This document shows, piece after piece, positions 8,737 to 17,931 of a stretch of 64,000 nucleotides of DNA. The stretch lies in NCBI GenBank assembly GCA_900472625.1, contig UCIT01000012.1, positions 62,001 to 126,000 of the forward strand, read 5' to 3'. Origin of the DNA: Hyphomicrobiales bacterium. Its GTDB lineage: Bacteria; Pseudomonadota; Alphaproteobacteria; Rhizobiales; Rhizobiaceae. Under the pieces are notes generated by a model. That model saw only the letters and a program-made list of their open reading frames with translations, did not search any database and was not told where the DNA came from. Both the position numbers and the translations under genes were made by a program. Numbering within the stretch: position 1 is the first letter of the stretch; every line of letters starts with the position of its first letter.

Positions 8737-9390
8737 ATGTCAGAACCTGAAAACCGCTGCCGTTTGGTGCTGATCGTTCCCGATATCGCCGATGCCGACG
8801 AGCAGGCAAAGATCGTTGGCGATGCCTTGAAGGGCGGCGATGTCGCCTCGGTGATCCTGCCGCAATACGGTCTCAACGACGGCGAATTCCAGAAGCATGC
8901 CGAGAAGATCGTGCCGCTAGCGCAGAACGCCGGGGCGGCCGCGCTGCTTGCCGGCGACAGCCGCGTCGTGGGGCGGACGAAAGCCGATGGCATCCACATC
9001 ACCGGCGGCGCCGCTGACATCTCCGATGCGATCGAGAAATACGCCGACAAGCTGATCGTCGGCGGCGGCAATGCCGCGGATCGGCATCACGCGCTGGAGA
9101 TCGGCGAGGAGCGACCTGAATACATCTTCTTCGGCAAGCTAGAGGGCGACATCAAGCCCGAAGCGCATCCGAAGAACGTGGCGCTGGCCGAATGGTGGGC
9201 CTCGATGATCGAGATTCCATGCATCGTCATGGGCGGCACCGATCCGGCGTCGGCGCTCGTCGTTGCCGAAAGCGGCGCCGAGTTCGTGGCCATGCGGCTT
9301 GCGGTTTTCGCGGAGCCGGAGCGGGCGCCCGCGATCGTTGCCGAAATCAACGCACTTCTTGACGAAAAAGCGCCACGGTTTGAGGGTTGA
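8737..9390 (+). CDS. thiE: Thiamine phosphate synthase-like protein
   Basis: The 217-aa TIM-barrel protein resembles the ThiE/TenI family, which couples HMP pyrophosphate and thiazole phosphate. GRTKADGIHITGGAADIS corresponds to the phosphate-binding segment, KLIVGGGNAADRHHALEIGE to the central core, and IPCIVMGGTD to the late glycine loop. Motifs are divergent from canonical ThiE and the gene is not beside thiCOSG, so it may be a paralogue with a changed role. No TPP riboswitch is evident upstream. A Sel1 gene follows after 10 bp, suggesting an operon. Confidence 0.7.
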   Translation: MSEPENRCRLVLIVPDIADADEQAKIVGDALKGGDVASVILPQYGLNDGEFQKHAEKIVPLAQNAGAAALLAGDSRVVGRTKADGIHITGGAADISDAIEKYADKLIVGGGNAADRHHALEIGEERPEYIFFGKLEGDIKPEAHPKNVALAEWWASMIEIPCIVMGGTDPASALVVAESGAEFVAMRLAVFAEPERAPAIVAEINALLDEKAPRFEG

Positions 9391-9400
9391 TATCGCCCTC

Positions 9401-10483
9401 ATGCCCATGCTGACACGCCATTTTCGCCTTTTCGTCCTCGCGCCCGCCGCATTTGCGGCGTTGCTTGCGCATGGCGCGTCGGCGCAGCAGGTCGACAATC
9501 TGGTGACGCGGCCGCTGTCCGGGGCACCCGAGACCCTGAAGGCCGGTCGGCCGCAACCTGACGGCATCACGCCGTCGACGGGCGTTGGGGTGTTCGACCG
9601 CATGGGCGCCAAGCTTCCCGATCTGCCGCCGGAAAAGCCCTATACGGGGAAGGTCGACGAGGCCTACGGCGCCTATCAGCTGGGTTACTATCTGACCGCC
9701 ATGGAGCGGGCGCTGCCACGCGCGCAGCTCGGTGATCCGGCCGCGCAGACGCTGGTGGCCGAACTGCTGGCCGAGGGGCTCGGCGTCAAGCGCGATGCCA
9801 AGAATGCCGCCTTCTGGTATGGCAAGGCGGCCGAAGGCGGCGATCCAGCGGCGATGTTCAAGTATTCCCTGATCCTGATGGAAGGCCGTATCGTCAAGCG
9901 CGACAAGGCGCTGGCCGATACTTACATGCGCAAGGCCGCGGAAGCCGGCAACGCTTCGGCCGAGTTCAACTGGGGCCAGATCCTGATTGCCGACAATCCC
10001 GGCGAGAAGGGCCTGAAGCTGGCGCTGCCGTTCTACGAGAAATCGGCGGAAAAAGGAGTGGCGGACGCGCAATATGCGGTGGCCGAAATCTACTCCGTGC
10101 TGCCTGATCTGCCGGTAGAGAAAAAGCAGCTGGCGCGCGAATGGATGGCGCGGGCGGCGCATGCCGGGTTTGACACCGCGCAGGTCGATCTCGGCGTCTG
10201 GTTCGTGAACGGCACCAACGGGCCGCGCGATTTCGAAAAGGGCTTCCAGTGGCTGAAGATTGCCGCCAACGACGGCAATGTCGTGGCGCAGAACAAGCTC
10301 GCCCATCTCTACATCAACGCGCTCGGGACCAAGCCGGATCCGATCGAGGCCGCGAAGTGGTACGTGCTGTCACGCCGCGCCGGTCTGCCCGATCCGGCGC
10401 TCGAGGATTTCTACCTCGGCATCGAGGACGACCAGCAGAAGGCGGCCATCGAGGCCGCCAACAAGTTCCGCCGCTTGCGCTGA
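9401..10483 (+). CDS. Secreted Sel1-repeat protein
   Basis: The protein has 360 aa, with an N-terminal signal peptide ending near AHGASA and then about six Sel1-like repeats between residues 85 and 345 (for example AKNAAFWYGKAAEGGDPAAM and FEKGFQWLKIAANDGNVVAQ). Sel1 repeats form an alpha solenoid used for protein contacts in the envelope. The start at 9401 was chosen because it begins the signal peptide; the frame is open upstream inside thiE. The partner is unknown. Confidence 0.8.
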   Translation: MPMLTRHFRLFVLAPAAFAALLAHGASAQQVDNLVTRPLSGAPETLKAGRPQPDGITPSTGVGVFDRMGAKLPDLPPEKPYTGKVDEAYGAYQLGYYLTAMERALPRAQLGDPAAQTLVAELLAEGLGVKRDAKNAAFWYGKAAEGGDPAAMFKYSLILMEGRIVKRDKALADTYMRKAAEAGNASAEFNWGQILIADNPGEKGLKLALPFYEKSAEKGVADAQYAVAEIYSVLPDLPVEKKQLAREWMARAAHAGFDTAQVDLGVWFVNGTNGPRDFEKGFQWLKIAANDGNVVAQNKLAHLYINALGTKPDPIEAAKWYVLSRRAGLPDPALEDFYLGIEDDQQKAAIEAANKFRRLR

Positions 10484-10499
10484 TCCGATTTGAGTTGAC

Positions 10500-12236
10500 C
10501 TAGAACAGCGCATCCTCGAACAAGTCCTCGTCGCTGCTGACGGCAGCAACCGGTTCGGCGGCAACCGGAGCCGCGTCTTCCGATGCGGCGATGATGCCGC
10601 GGTGGACATTGCGCTCCTGCACCATCGTATAGAGCTTGAAGATTTTGCGATCGAGCGGTGCGATGGCGGCAGCCAGATCCGAGATGTCGGCGATCTCCGC
10701 GCCGGCAACCTCTTCCAGCGCATCGGCGCAGCCGGCCAGCACATCGCCGAGGTCCTTCTGGAAATCGAGCGTGCCGATCAGGAGGTTGATCTTGCCGGCG
10801 ACCTCGCGGCCGTGTTCGGAGAGGTTCTTCAGTTCGGCTTCCATTGTGTCGGCCGCCGTGCGGATATCTGACACAGCCGATGTCAGGTTTTCGGCGAGAC
10901 CCCCGGACACTTTGTCGGTTGCCGGTGCGACCTTGCCGGCCGCGGCTTCCAGTGCCGGCAGGCCGTTGACGATGGCGTCGGCGCTGTCATCGAGTTTGCC
11001 GGCGAAGATGCGCAGCTCGGCGGTGACGACGTTGATCGACTTGCCGGCCTCGCCGAGACGGCTGCAGCGCAGGTTGGTGTTCAGCGCCATGTAATGGATG
11101 TCTGTCTTGACCGACTTGATGTGGCCAATGGCTTCGAGCAGCTTGGCGGTGGTGTCCAGCGTCGAATGGCTGACATGGTCTGCCTGCTGGGTGGCGACAT
11201 CGACCTGCTTGACGATCTCGTGAGCGGCCGAAACGCTGGATTCCAGTGCCCTGATAAAGTTGCCCTGGCCGCCGCCGCTCATCTGGTCGCGCAGCCGCAT
11301 GATTTCCTGCGTGTCATGGCCGAAGCTGGCGATGGTCTTGACGACGTTCTGGGATTCGCGATGGAAATCGCGGCACATCTCGTCCATCTGCGCAGCCGTC
11401 AAGTGCTGCACGACGTTCTGCAGCCGCTTGCGGGCGCCCGTATCGAGGCTACGGCCGTCGTCGCTATCGAGAAACTCCTCCAGGAGCGTGAATGTGCTCT
11501 GCACGTGCTCGATCCGCTGGCGGGTGATGTCGCCGATCTGGAGCGCCGATAGCGTCGAGGCGACCTTGCTTTGCACGCCGCGGGCGACGGAGGCAACGTC
11601 GCGGGCGATGATGCCGAGGTTCTGGCGGTGCTCGGCGATCTTGCGGGCGTCGTCATCAAGCGCGCCTGCCACGGCCGGGACCGTGTCGGCATAGCTTTTA
11701 GAGACCTTGGCACCGAAGGCCAGCGCCAGCTTGACTTCCTTCTCGAGGCTTTCGATCTGGCCGGCGAAACGGTTGACCTCCTCGGTGCCGGAATAGATGC
11801 GTTCGAGGATTTCCTGGGCAAAGCCGGCGAATTCGGCAATGCCGGCGCCGGTTATCTTCACCGTCACCGCGAAGGTGCGCAGATAGCGCATCGTTTCCTG
11901 CATGTCGGCGACGTGCAAGCGCAGCGCGTATCCGCTCTCGGCGAGCGCCGACAGCGCGTCACGGCGGGCTGTTTCGGCAGCCGGGAGGTCGTTGAGGCTG
12001 CTGACAGTGGAACGCAGGTCGGCGCCGGCATCGCCGCTTTCGCCGGCGTCCAGCGCCTTGGTGATGTTATCGAGCGAATTCAACAATCGGTTGAGCACAT
12101 CCATGACCGACAACAGGACGGTGCCGCCTTCGAGAAAGCGCTCCTCGACCTTGCTGCGCGCCGCTTCCAGTGTATGGCTGATGCCAGATGCGGACGCCTG
12201 TAAAGCCGTCACTGCCGATGTCGCCCCGTTCAACAT
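10500..12236 (-). CDS. Soluble, degenerate methyl-accepting chemotaxis-like protein
   Basis: This 578-aa protein is almost entirely helical, with no transmembrane segment or signal peptide. Near residue 400 it contains ALNTNLRCSRLGEAGKSINV, which aligns with the receptor hairpin tip ([20 protein letters not shown]) but has lost the usual E-A-A-R residues. An acidic tail (SDEDLFEDALF) ends the protein. It faces the che operon across a 351-bp divergent promoter, so it probably acts with that pathway, either as a cytoplasmic receptor or as a scaffold or competitor. The ATG at 12236 was chosen because AAAGGA lies 6 nt upstream. Confidence 0.75.
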   Translation of the reverse strand: MLNGATSAVTALQASASGISHTLEAARSKVEERFLEGGTVLLSVMDVLNRLLNSLDNITKALDAGESGDAGADLRSTVSSLNDLPAAETARRDALSALAESGYALRLHVADMQETMRYLRTFAVTVKITGAGIAEFAGFAQEILERIYSGTEEVNRFAGQIESLEKEVKLALAFGAKVSKSYADTVPAVAGALDDDARKIAEHRQNLGIIARDVASVARGVQSKVASTLSALQIGDITRQRIEHVQSTFTLLEEFLDSDDGRSLDTGARKRLQNVVQHLTAAQMDEMCRDFHRESQNVVKTIASFGHDTQEIMRLRDQMSGGGQGNFIRALESSVSAAHEIVKQVDVATQQADHVSHSTLDTTAKLLEAIGHIKSVKTDIHYMALNTNLRCSRLGEAGKSINVVTAELRIFAGKLDDSADAIVNGLPALEAAAGKVAPATDKVSGGLAENLTSAVSDIRTAADTMEAELKNLSEHGREVAGKINLLIGTLDFQKDLGDVLAGCADALEEVAGAEIADISDLAAAIAPLDRKIFKLYTMVQERNVHRGIIAASEDAAPVAAEPVAAVSSDEDLFEDALF

Positions 12237-12587
12237 TTTCTTTCCTTTACTTATGACCTCAGTAAGGTTCGGGACTAGTCTTACGGGCATCGTGCAAACG
12301 AGCGGTAAACAAACGAGACTCGTCAGCGTTGTGCTTAATGTCGTGTAAATTGAACCGCTCGATATGTCCCGATTCTGTAAATATCTTATTTAAAATTATG
12401 TTTTTAAACGGTTTTTCTTATATATCTGACAACTAACTATTATTTCTCCGGGGTGAGAATTCAGGGAGTCCGGACTCGTCCCAATTGCATTTCGGTGCAA
12501 CCTACTTTTACGTGTTGTTAAGCGTGCCATGAGATTCCTCGGTCACTTCCAAAAAGTATTTCTCCGCCACAGGAGGCCGAGTTGAGT
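12237..12587. promoter_or_regulatory. AT-rich divergent promoter region of the chemosensory locus
   Basis: This 351-bp gap separates the degenerate receptor gene from the STAS gene. It is clearly AT-rich (12360-12440 especially) compared with its surroundings. It contains a TATATATC-like -10 candidate near 12420 and a small hairpin TTGCA-TTTCGG-TGCAA near 12485-12500. AGGAGG at 12571-12576 is the ribosome-binding site of the STAS gene. No ORF is supported here. Confidence 0.45.
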
Positions 12588-12911
12588 ATGGGTTCGCAGT
12601 ATTCTGAAATATTTTCGTTTCCAAGTGTTCTGAGTATTAGAAATATATCGGATATTCACGCCAATATATCTGAATTCCTCAAGAATAGTGACGATATTGT
12701 TCTTGATGTCCCCGAGAATGCCGAAGCCGATTTGAGTTTCGTTCAGCTGATCGAGGCCGTTCGCCGGCACGCGAAAAACAATGGCAAAGCGATTTCGCTC
12801 GCCTCCCCAGCCACGGGTCACATCCTGAAAGTTCTGGAACGCGCCGGCTTTCTGGAGGCCTTCGATGGCGACGATACAAAATTCTGGTTGCATGAAGAGG
12901 TAAAGCCATGA
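12588..12911 (+). CDS. STAS-domain protein heading the che operon
   Basis: A single STAS domain of 107 aa. The loop that carries the phosphorylatable serine in anti-sigma antagonists reads EADLSFVQLIEA (Ser about residue 50), and a C-terminal helix KVLERAGFLEAF follows. It overlaps cheY by 4 bp (ATGA), so translation is coupled. It may bind CheA or CheY, or link the pathway to another output, which is inference. The start is ATG 12588, 11 nt after AGGAGG; a TTG at 12582 is the alternative. The 5' half of the gene is AT-rich. Confidence 0.8.
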   Translation: MGSQYSEIFSFPSVLSIRNISDIHANISEFLKNSDDIVLDVPENAEADLSFVQLIEAVRRHAKNNGKAISLASPATGHILKVLERAGFLEAFDGDDTKFWLHEEVKP

Positions 12912-13276
12912 GCGCCAACATTCTCACTGTCGATGATTCCGCAAGCATTCGGCTGACGACCAAGATGACGCTGACCAATGCCGGCTACACGGTGGCCGAG
13001 GCGGCCGATGGCGCGCAGGGACTGGCAGCGGCGAAGGCCGGACATTTCGACCTGATCATCACCGATCTCAACATGCCCGTCATGGATGGCCTGACGATGA
13101 TCGAGGAGCTGCGCAAGCTGCCGGAACAGGCCGGCGTACCGATCATCTTCCTCACCACAGAATCCGACGCCGACCTGAAGGCGCGCGCCAAGGCGGCGGG
13201 CGCAACGGGCTGGCTTACCAAGCCGTTCGATCCGGAAAACCTGGTCAAGATCGCCCGCAAGGTGCTCGGCAAATGA
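12908..13276 (+). CDS. cheY: Chemotaxis response regulator CheY
   Basis: A single receiver domain of 122 aa. It has the acidic pair DD at residues 9-10, phosphoacceptor Asp53 in LIITDLNMP, switch Thr in FLTTES and Lys in WLTKPFD. It overlaps both neighbours by ATGA junctions. It receives phosphate from CheA and would act on the motor or on another output. It is the only stand-alone CheY in this cluster. Confidence 0.95.
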   Translation: MSANILTVDDSASIRLTTKMTLTNAGYTVAEAADGAQGLAAAKAGHFDLIITDLNMPVMDGLTMIEELRKLPEQAGVPIIFLTTESDADLKARAKAAGATGWLTKPFDPENLVKIARKVLGK

Positions 13277-15336
13277 GCTCTCTCGATCCTGTCGCTGTGT
13301 TCCGCACAGAGGCTGCCGAATGCCTCGAGGCCATCGAGGCAGGGCTCCTCGACCTGACCCACAAGCTTGACGACAAAGACGTTGTCGATGCCGTTTTCCG
13401 CGGCCTGCATACGCTGAAGGGCTCGGGCTCGATGTTCGGCTTCGATGCTCTGGCTGCCTTTACCCATCATTGCGAAACGGCCTTCGACCGGGTGCGCAAG
13501 GGCGAGGTCCCAGCAACAGCCGAACTCGTTGCCGCCGTTCTCGCCGCGCAGGATCACATGCGGGCGCTGGTCGATCGGCCGGACGCGGACCATGGCGATA
13601 CCGGACAACAACTGCTGGCGCAGCTTCAGGCGGCTGTCGGCGGGACGTCCGCTGGCCAGGATACGGCTTCCGCCCTTGCCCCGGTTGCCACTGCTGCGCC
13701 TGTCGCCGCCAAGACGACGACGTGGCGCATTCGTTTCAGCCTTCCCTCGAACTCGATGGCCAACGGTACCAATCCGCTCGGCCTGCTCGATGAATTGAGG
13801 GATCTCGGCGAATGCAGCGTGAAAGCCGATCGTTCGGCCATTCCATCGCTCGAAGACATCGTGCCGAGGGACCTCTACGTGACCTGGGAGGTGATCCTCA
13901 CTAGCACGCAGGATCGCTCGGCGATCGACGACGTGTTCATCTTCGTGATGGACGACATGGAGCTTGAGGTTCAGGAAATCGAAGGAGCGGCTGCGTCGGA
14001 GCCGGTCGCTGCCGCACCTGTAGCCGTTGCTGTCGTTTCGGCACCAGCTGCCGCCTTGCCTGCCGCAGCCGCTCCTTCCGTGGCGCCGCTGTTCAAGCCG
14101 GTCGAAGCCGTGCCCGCCAAGCGCGATGTCACGGCGCAAGCCGAGCAGCGCCAGGCGAAAGCCGCCGAGAACGTTCGCGTTCCAGCCGAACGGCTCGACG
14201 AGCTGATGGATCGCGTCGGCGAGCTTGTCATCGCCCAGTCGCGTCTCAGCCAGCTGGCCAGCGCCAGCGCCGATATCGCGCTTCGCTCCGTGTCGGAAGA
14301 AATCGAGCGCCTATCTGGCGAATTGCGCGACACGATGATGGTGCTGCGCATGGTGCCGGTGGCGACACTCTTCTCGCGCTTCCGCCGCCTCGTCCACGAT
14401 CTTGCCCGCGAGACGGGCAAGGTGATCGAGCTGGTCACCGAGGGCGAAAGCACCGAGGTCGACAAGACTGTCATCGAGCGGCTTGCCGATCCGCTGGTGC
14501 ATCTGGTGCGCAATTCGATCGACCACGGGCTGGAAACGCCCGAGGAGCGACTGGCCGCTGGCAAGAGCGAAGCCGGCACGGTGACGCTGTCGGCGCGTCA
14601 GGCGGGCGGCGAAGTGATCATCTCGATCAAGGACGACGGCCGCGGCATCAACCGCGATCGGGTTCGCGCCAAGGCGGAATCGTCCGGCCTCATTGCACCC
14701 GGCCAATCATTGTCGGACAGCGAGTTGCTGCAGCTGATCTTCGCGCCGGGCTTTTCAACGGCGGCGGCGATCACCAATCTCTCCGGCCGCGGCGTCGGGA
14801 TGGATGTGGTCAAGAAGACGGTGGAGGCGCTGCGCGGCGCGATCGATATCACCAGCCAGAATGGCGAGGGCTCTGAGGTTTCGCTGCGTATTCCGCTGAC
14901 GCTCGCCATCATCGACGGCCTGCTCGTGCGGGTCGGTACCGGCAGCTACGTCATTCCGCTTTCGGCGGTCGAGGAGTGCCTTGAGCTTTCCCTGGAAGAG
15001 GATCTGCGCTCGCGCGGCCGAAGCTTCATCTCGCTGCGGGACAGCCTCGTGCCGTTCCTCAGACTTCGCGACCTGTTCCGCACCGGCACCAAGCCTGACG
15101 TGCACCAGAAGGTCGTGGTGATCTCGACCGGCACCGAGCGCGTCGGCCTGGTGGTCGACCAGATCATCGGCGACCACCAGACGGTGATCAAGTCGATGTC
15201 GAAGCTTCACAACGATGTCGCGACCTTCTCGGGCGCCACGATCCTCGGCGACGGCAGCGTCGCCCTCATTCTCGACGTCGGCCATCTCGTGGCCGCCGGT
15301 CAGCAACAGGAAGCACAGATGCGGGTGGCGGGATGA
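13273..15336 (+). CDS. cheA: Chemotaxis histidine kinase CheA
   Basis: A 687-aa kinase with an HPt domain carrying His46 in GLHTLKGSGSMFGF. An Ala/Pro-rich linker spans about residues 235-280. A dimerisation helix pair follows from about residue 300 (VPAERLDELMDRVGELVI). The ATPase N-box reads LVRNSIDHGLETPEER and the G1 box reads DDGRGI. A CheW-like regulatory domain forms the C-terminus (IIDGLLVRVGTGSYVIPL). It is coupled to cheY and cheW by 4-bp overlaps. Between HPt and the linker is a second globular segment (residues 155-235), probably the P2-like response-regulator docking region. Confidence 0.97.
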   Translation: MSSLDPVAVFRTEAAECLEAIEAGLLDLTHKLDDKDVVDAVFRGLHTLKGSGSMFGFDALAAFTHHCETAFDRVRKGEVPATAELVAAVLAAQDHMRALVDRPDADHGDTGQQLLAQLQAAVGGTSAGQDTASALAPVATAAPVAAKTTTWRIRFSLPSNSMANGTNPLGLLDELRDLGECSVKADRSAIPSLEDIVPRDLYVTWEVILTSTQDRSAIDDVFIFVMDDMELEVQEIEGAAASEPVAAAPVAVAVVSAPAAALPAAAAPSVAPLFKPVEAVPAKRDVTAQAEQRQAKAAENVRVPAERLDELMDRVGELVIAQSRLSQLASASADIALRSVSEEIERLSGELRDTMMVLRMVPVATLFSRFRRLVHDLARETGKVIELVTEGESTEVDKTVIERLADPLVHLVRNSIDHGLETPEERLAAGKSEAGTVTLSARQAGGEVIISIKDDGRGINRDRVRAKAESSGLIAPGQSLSDSELLQLIFAPGFSTAAAITNLSGRGVGMDVVKKTVEALRGAIDITSQNGEGSEVSLRIPLTLAIIDGLLVRVGTGSYVIPLSAVEECLELSLEEDLRSRGRSFISLRDSLVPFLRLRDLFRTGTKPDVHQKVVVISTGTERVGLVVDQIIGDHQTVIKSMSKLHNDVATFSGATILGDGSVALILDVGHLVAAGQQQEAQMRVAG

Positions 15337-15836
15337 GCGCTTTGGCTGAAAAGATCGATCACCACTGGAATTTCGCCGACGAGGTGGAGGTTCTGACCTT
15401 CGACATGAACGGCGAGACCTTTGCGCTGGAAGCGGTGATCGTTCAGGAAATTCTCGACCTTTTGCCGGAGACGGCGGTGCCGGGGGCGCAGGCCTTCGTC
15501 GCCAGCGTCATCAATTTCCGCGGCAAGGTCATTCCCCTCGCAGACCTGCGCCTTGCCTTCGGCATGGAGGGCACGGAAGCGACGATCGACAGCCGCATCA
15601 TCGTCATCGAGGTCGATCTCGACGGCGAACCGACGCTGGTCGGTCTGCGCACGGACAAGGTCAACGAGGTGACGACGCTGGCCAGGACCGCCAGCGAGCC
15701 ACCGCCGAGCGTCGGCATGCGCTGGCGCCCGGATTACATCAACTGCCTGGTGAAGCGTGGAGGTGAATTCATCATCCTCCCCAATCTGCAGGCAATCTTT
15801 TCATCACGTCACGAGACATCGGGCACGGCCGTTTAG
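15333..15836 (+). CDS. cheW: Chemotaxis coupling protein CheW (first copy)
   Basis: A 167-aa CheW-fold adaptor linking receptors to CheA. VEVLTFDMNGETFALEAVIV starts the fold, and INFRGKVIPLADLRLAFGM is the conserved receptor/CheA-contact segment. It overlaps cheA by ATGA and is followed after 33 bp by a receptor gene. A second CheW paralogue lies at 19742. Confidence 0.95.
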   Translation: MSALAEKIDHHWNFADEVEVLTFDMNGETFALEAVIVQEILDLLPETAVPGAQAFVASVINFRGKVIPLADLRLAFGMEGTEATIDSRIIVIEVDLDGEPTLVGLRTDKVNEVTTLARTASEPPPSVGMRWRPDYINCLVKRGGEFIILPNLQAIFSSRHETSGTAV

Positions 15837-15869
15837 GCAGCGTCTTCTAAGGGGTAAGGGGTTAGAGAG

Positions 15870-17570
15870 ATGCGATTTACAATCAAGACCAAACTGGTGT
15901 CGGCATTCGCCTTCATCATTCTGATGCTTCTGGGCACATCCACCTATTCGATCATCAGCCTCAGCGGGCTGAACGATTCCATCGGCGACGTTCTCGCGGG
16001 TCCGGCAGCGCGGCTGGAGCTGGCACAGGGCATCAACATCGGCCAGCTGGAGGCGATCCGCCAGCAGAAGAACCTGCTGATGGCCAAGGATGCCGCCGAG
16101 ATGGATGGCGCAATCGCCAAGGGCGACGTTGGCCGCAAGGAATTTGCGGAATCGCTGGCTGCCGTTCTGAAGATTGCGACCGAGCAGGGACGCCCGCGCT
16201 GGGAACAGGTGTCGGAACTGTCTAAGAAGTTCTTCGAAGCCGACGACCAGATCCGCGGTTTCGTGAAGGCAGGCAATGCCGACGCGGCGAATACCATCTC
16301 CGTCACCACGGCGCGTGCAGCGGCAAACCAGATCGATACGGCACTGGCTGAAATCCTGAAGCTCGAAAAGCAGCGGATGGACGTCGCCGACGATGACGCG
16401 GAAGCGAGCTATCATACGACGCGCCTGACGATGATCATCTCGGTCGGTATTGCGCTGCTGTTTGCCGCCATCACTGCCTTCTGGATCGCCAACACGATTT
16501 CCAAGGGCCTGAACCGTGCCAATACCGTCGTTCGCGAAGTGGCCGAAGGCGACCTGACCAAGACCGCCGAGATCACCAATCGCGACGAGATCGGCGAGTT
16601 GCTCGGCAACGTCAACCTGATGATCGAGCGGCTGCGCGGCGTGGTCGGCGATGCGCTCTCGGCATCCGAAAACGTCTCGGCCGGCAGCCAGGAGCTCTCC
16701 GCCAGCTCGGAGCAGGTCTCGCAGGGTGCGACCGAACAAGCAGCGTCCGCCGAAGAGGCTTCGGCCTCGATGGAGGAGATGGCTTCGAACATCAAGCAGA
16801 ACGCCGACAACGCGGCGCAGACCGAAAAGATCGCCCGTCAGTCCGCCAAGGACGCCGAGGAAAGCGGCGCCGCCGTCAGCCGCGCCGTCGATGCGATGCG
16901 CACGATCGCCGAGAAGATCGGCATCGTCCAGGAAATCGCTCGGCAGACCGATCTGCTGGCCCTCAACGCCGCCGTCGAAGCGGCCCGTGCCGGCGAACAT
17001 GGTAAGGGTTTTGCCGTCGTCGCATCGGAAGTGCGCAAGCTCGCCGAACGCAGCCAGTCGGCCGCAGCCGAGATCAGCGCCATGTCGAGCGACACCGTCA
17101 AGGCCGCCAGCAACGCCGGCGACATGCTGGGACGCCTGGTGCCCGATATTCGCAAGACGGCCGAACTGGTCTCCGAGATCAGCGCTGCCTGCCGCGAACA
17201 GGACATCGGGGCTGCCCAGATCAACGAGGCAATCCAGCAGCTCGACAAGGTGACGCAGCAGAATGCCGGCGCATCGGAACAGATGTCGGCGACGTCCGAA
17301 GAGCTGGCGGCGCAGGCCGAAGAGCTGCAGGCCTCGATCGCCTTCTTCAAGGTGGATAACGCAGGCAGCAAGGCCGGCGTCCGAAAGGTTGCAGGCAGGC
17401 CTGCCTCGAAGCCTGTGTCGGTGCGGCCGGTGTCATCGTCGGTTGCCAACAACAGGAACGCCGGTGCCCGCTCTGTGTCCGCCCAGCAGGCGCGTGCCAA
17501 GGGCTTTGCGCTCGACATGTCGATGGGCGGCCCGGATGCCGGCGACGACGATTTCCGCGAAAGCGCCTGA
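15870..17570 (+). CDS. Methyl-accepting chemotaxis protein (4-helix-bundle sensor)
   Basis: A 566-aa inner-membrane receptor. TM1 spans about residues 8-30, a periplasmic four-helix-type sensor 31-185, TM2 186-208, one HAMP 209-262, and the signalling domain follows, with its tip at [20 protein letters not shown]. The C-terminal tail is [18 protein letters not shown] followed by RESA, almost the same as in the next receptor. No classical NWETF-type pentapeptide is present. Signalling sequences of the two receptors are nearly identical while their sensors differ, which indicates duplication. The ligand is unknown. Confidence 0.92.
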   Translation: MRFTIKTKLVSAFAFIILMLLGTSTYSIISLSGLNDSIGDVLAGPAARLELAQGINIGQLEAIRQQKNLLMAKDAAEMDGAIAKGDVGRKEFAESLAAVLKIATEQGRPRWEQVSELSKKFFEADDQIRGFVKAGNADAANTISVTTARAAANQIDTALAEILKLEKQRMDVADDDAEASYHTTRLTMIISVGIALLFAAITAFWIANTISKGLNRANTVVREVAEGDLTKTAEITNRDEIGELLGNVNLMIERLRGVVGDALSASENVSAGSQELSASSEQVSQGATEQAASAEEASASMEEMASNIKQNADNAAQTEKIARQSAKDAEESGAAVSRAVDAMRTIAEKIGIVQEIARQTDLLALNAAVEAARAGEHGKGFAVVASEVRKLAERSQSAAAEISAMSSDTVKAASNAGDMLGRLVPDIRKTAELVSEISAACREQDIGAAQINEAIQQLDKVTQQNAGASEQMSATSEELAAQAEELQASIAFFKVDNAGSKAGVRKVAGRPASKPVSVRPVSSSVANNRNAGARSVSAQQARAKGFALDMSMGGPDAGDDDFRESA

Positions 17571-17931
17571 TCGCCTGAACAACAAGACGCCGAGCCGCGG
17601 ATTTTCGCGGCCGGCAACGGCCCGGCAGATGTGCAGCCGGCGCCGTGACCCTCGGCTCGCAGGTCGGCGAATGCAATCGCCAGGCTTCTCCACTGTGTTT
17701 TCTCGAGCTTTTACCGCCGCATTTGTGCGCTCGATAGCGGGCGTTGCGGGATTTTCCCGATGAGTCAGCAGCGACGCCTATGACGCGTCCAGCAGGCGAC
17801 CCAACGTGTGTATGCGTTGGCGGATAGTGATCATGACCAGCCGGGCCGCGCCCGCAACATCGCCTATTCCGCGCCGCCGGTCACCTCCCAGCCTGCGAGC
17901 TGGATACCCGCATGGCCGAAGGAAACGAGAT
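17571..17931 (+). other. Intergenic region between the two tandem receptors
   Basis: This 361-bp gap contains a short hairpin GCCGCG/CGCGGC at 17594-17611 with no T-tract, and GAAGGAAAC serving as the ribosome-binding site of the second receptor. No convincing ORF or full promoter was seen. It may hold an internal promoter for the downstream half of the operon. Confidence 0.35.

Noticed and set aside
15804..17000. Long minus-strand ORF (about 398 codons) opposite the first receptor
   Set aside because: Antisense shadow of a GC-rich coding region; its composition (His, Arg, Gly, Asp-rich) is typical of such shadows.
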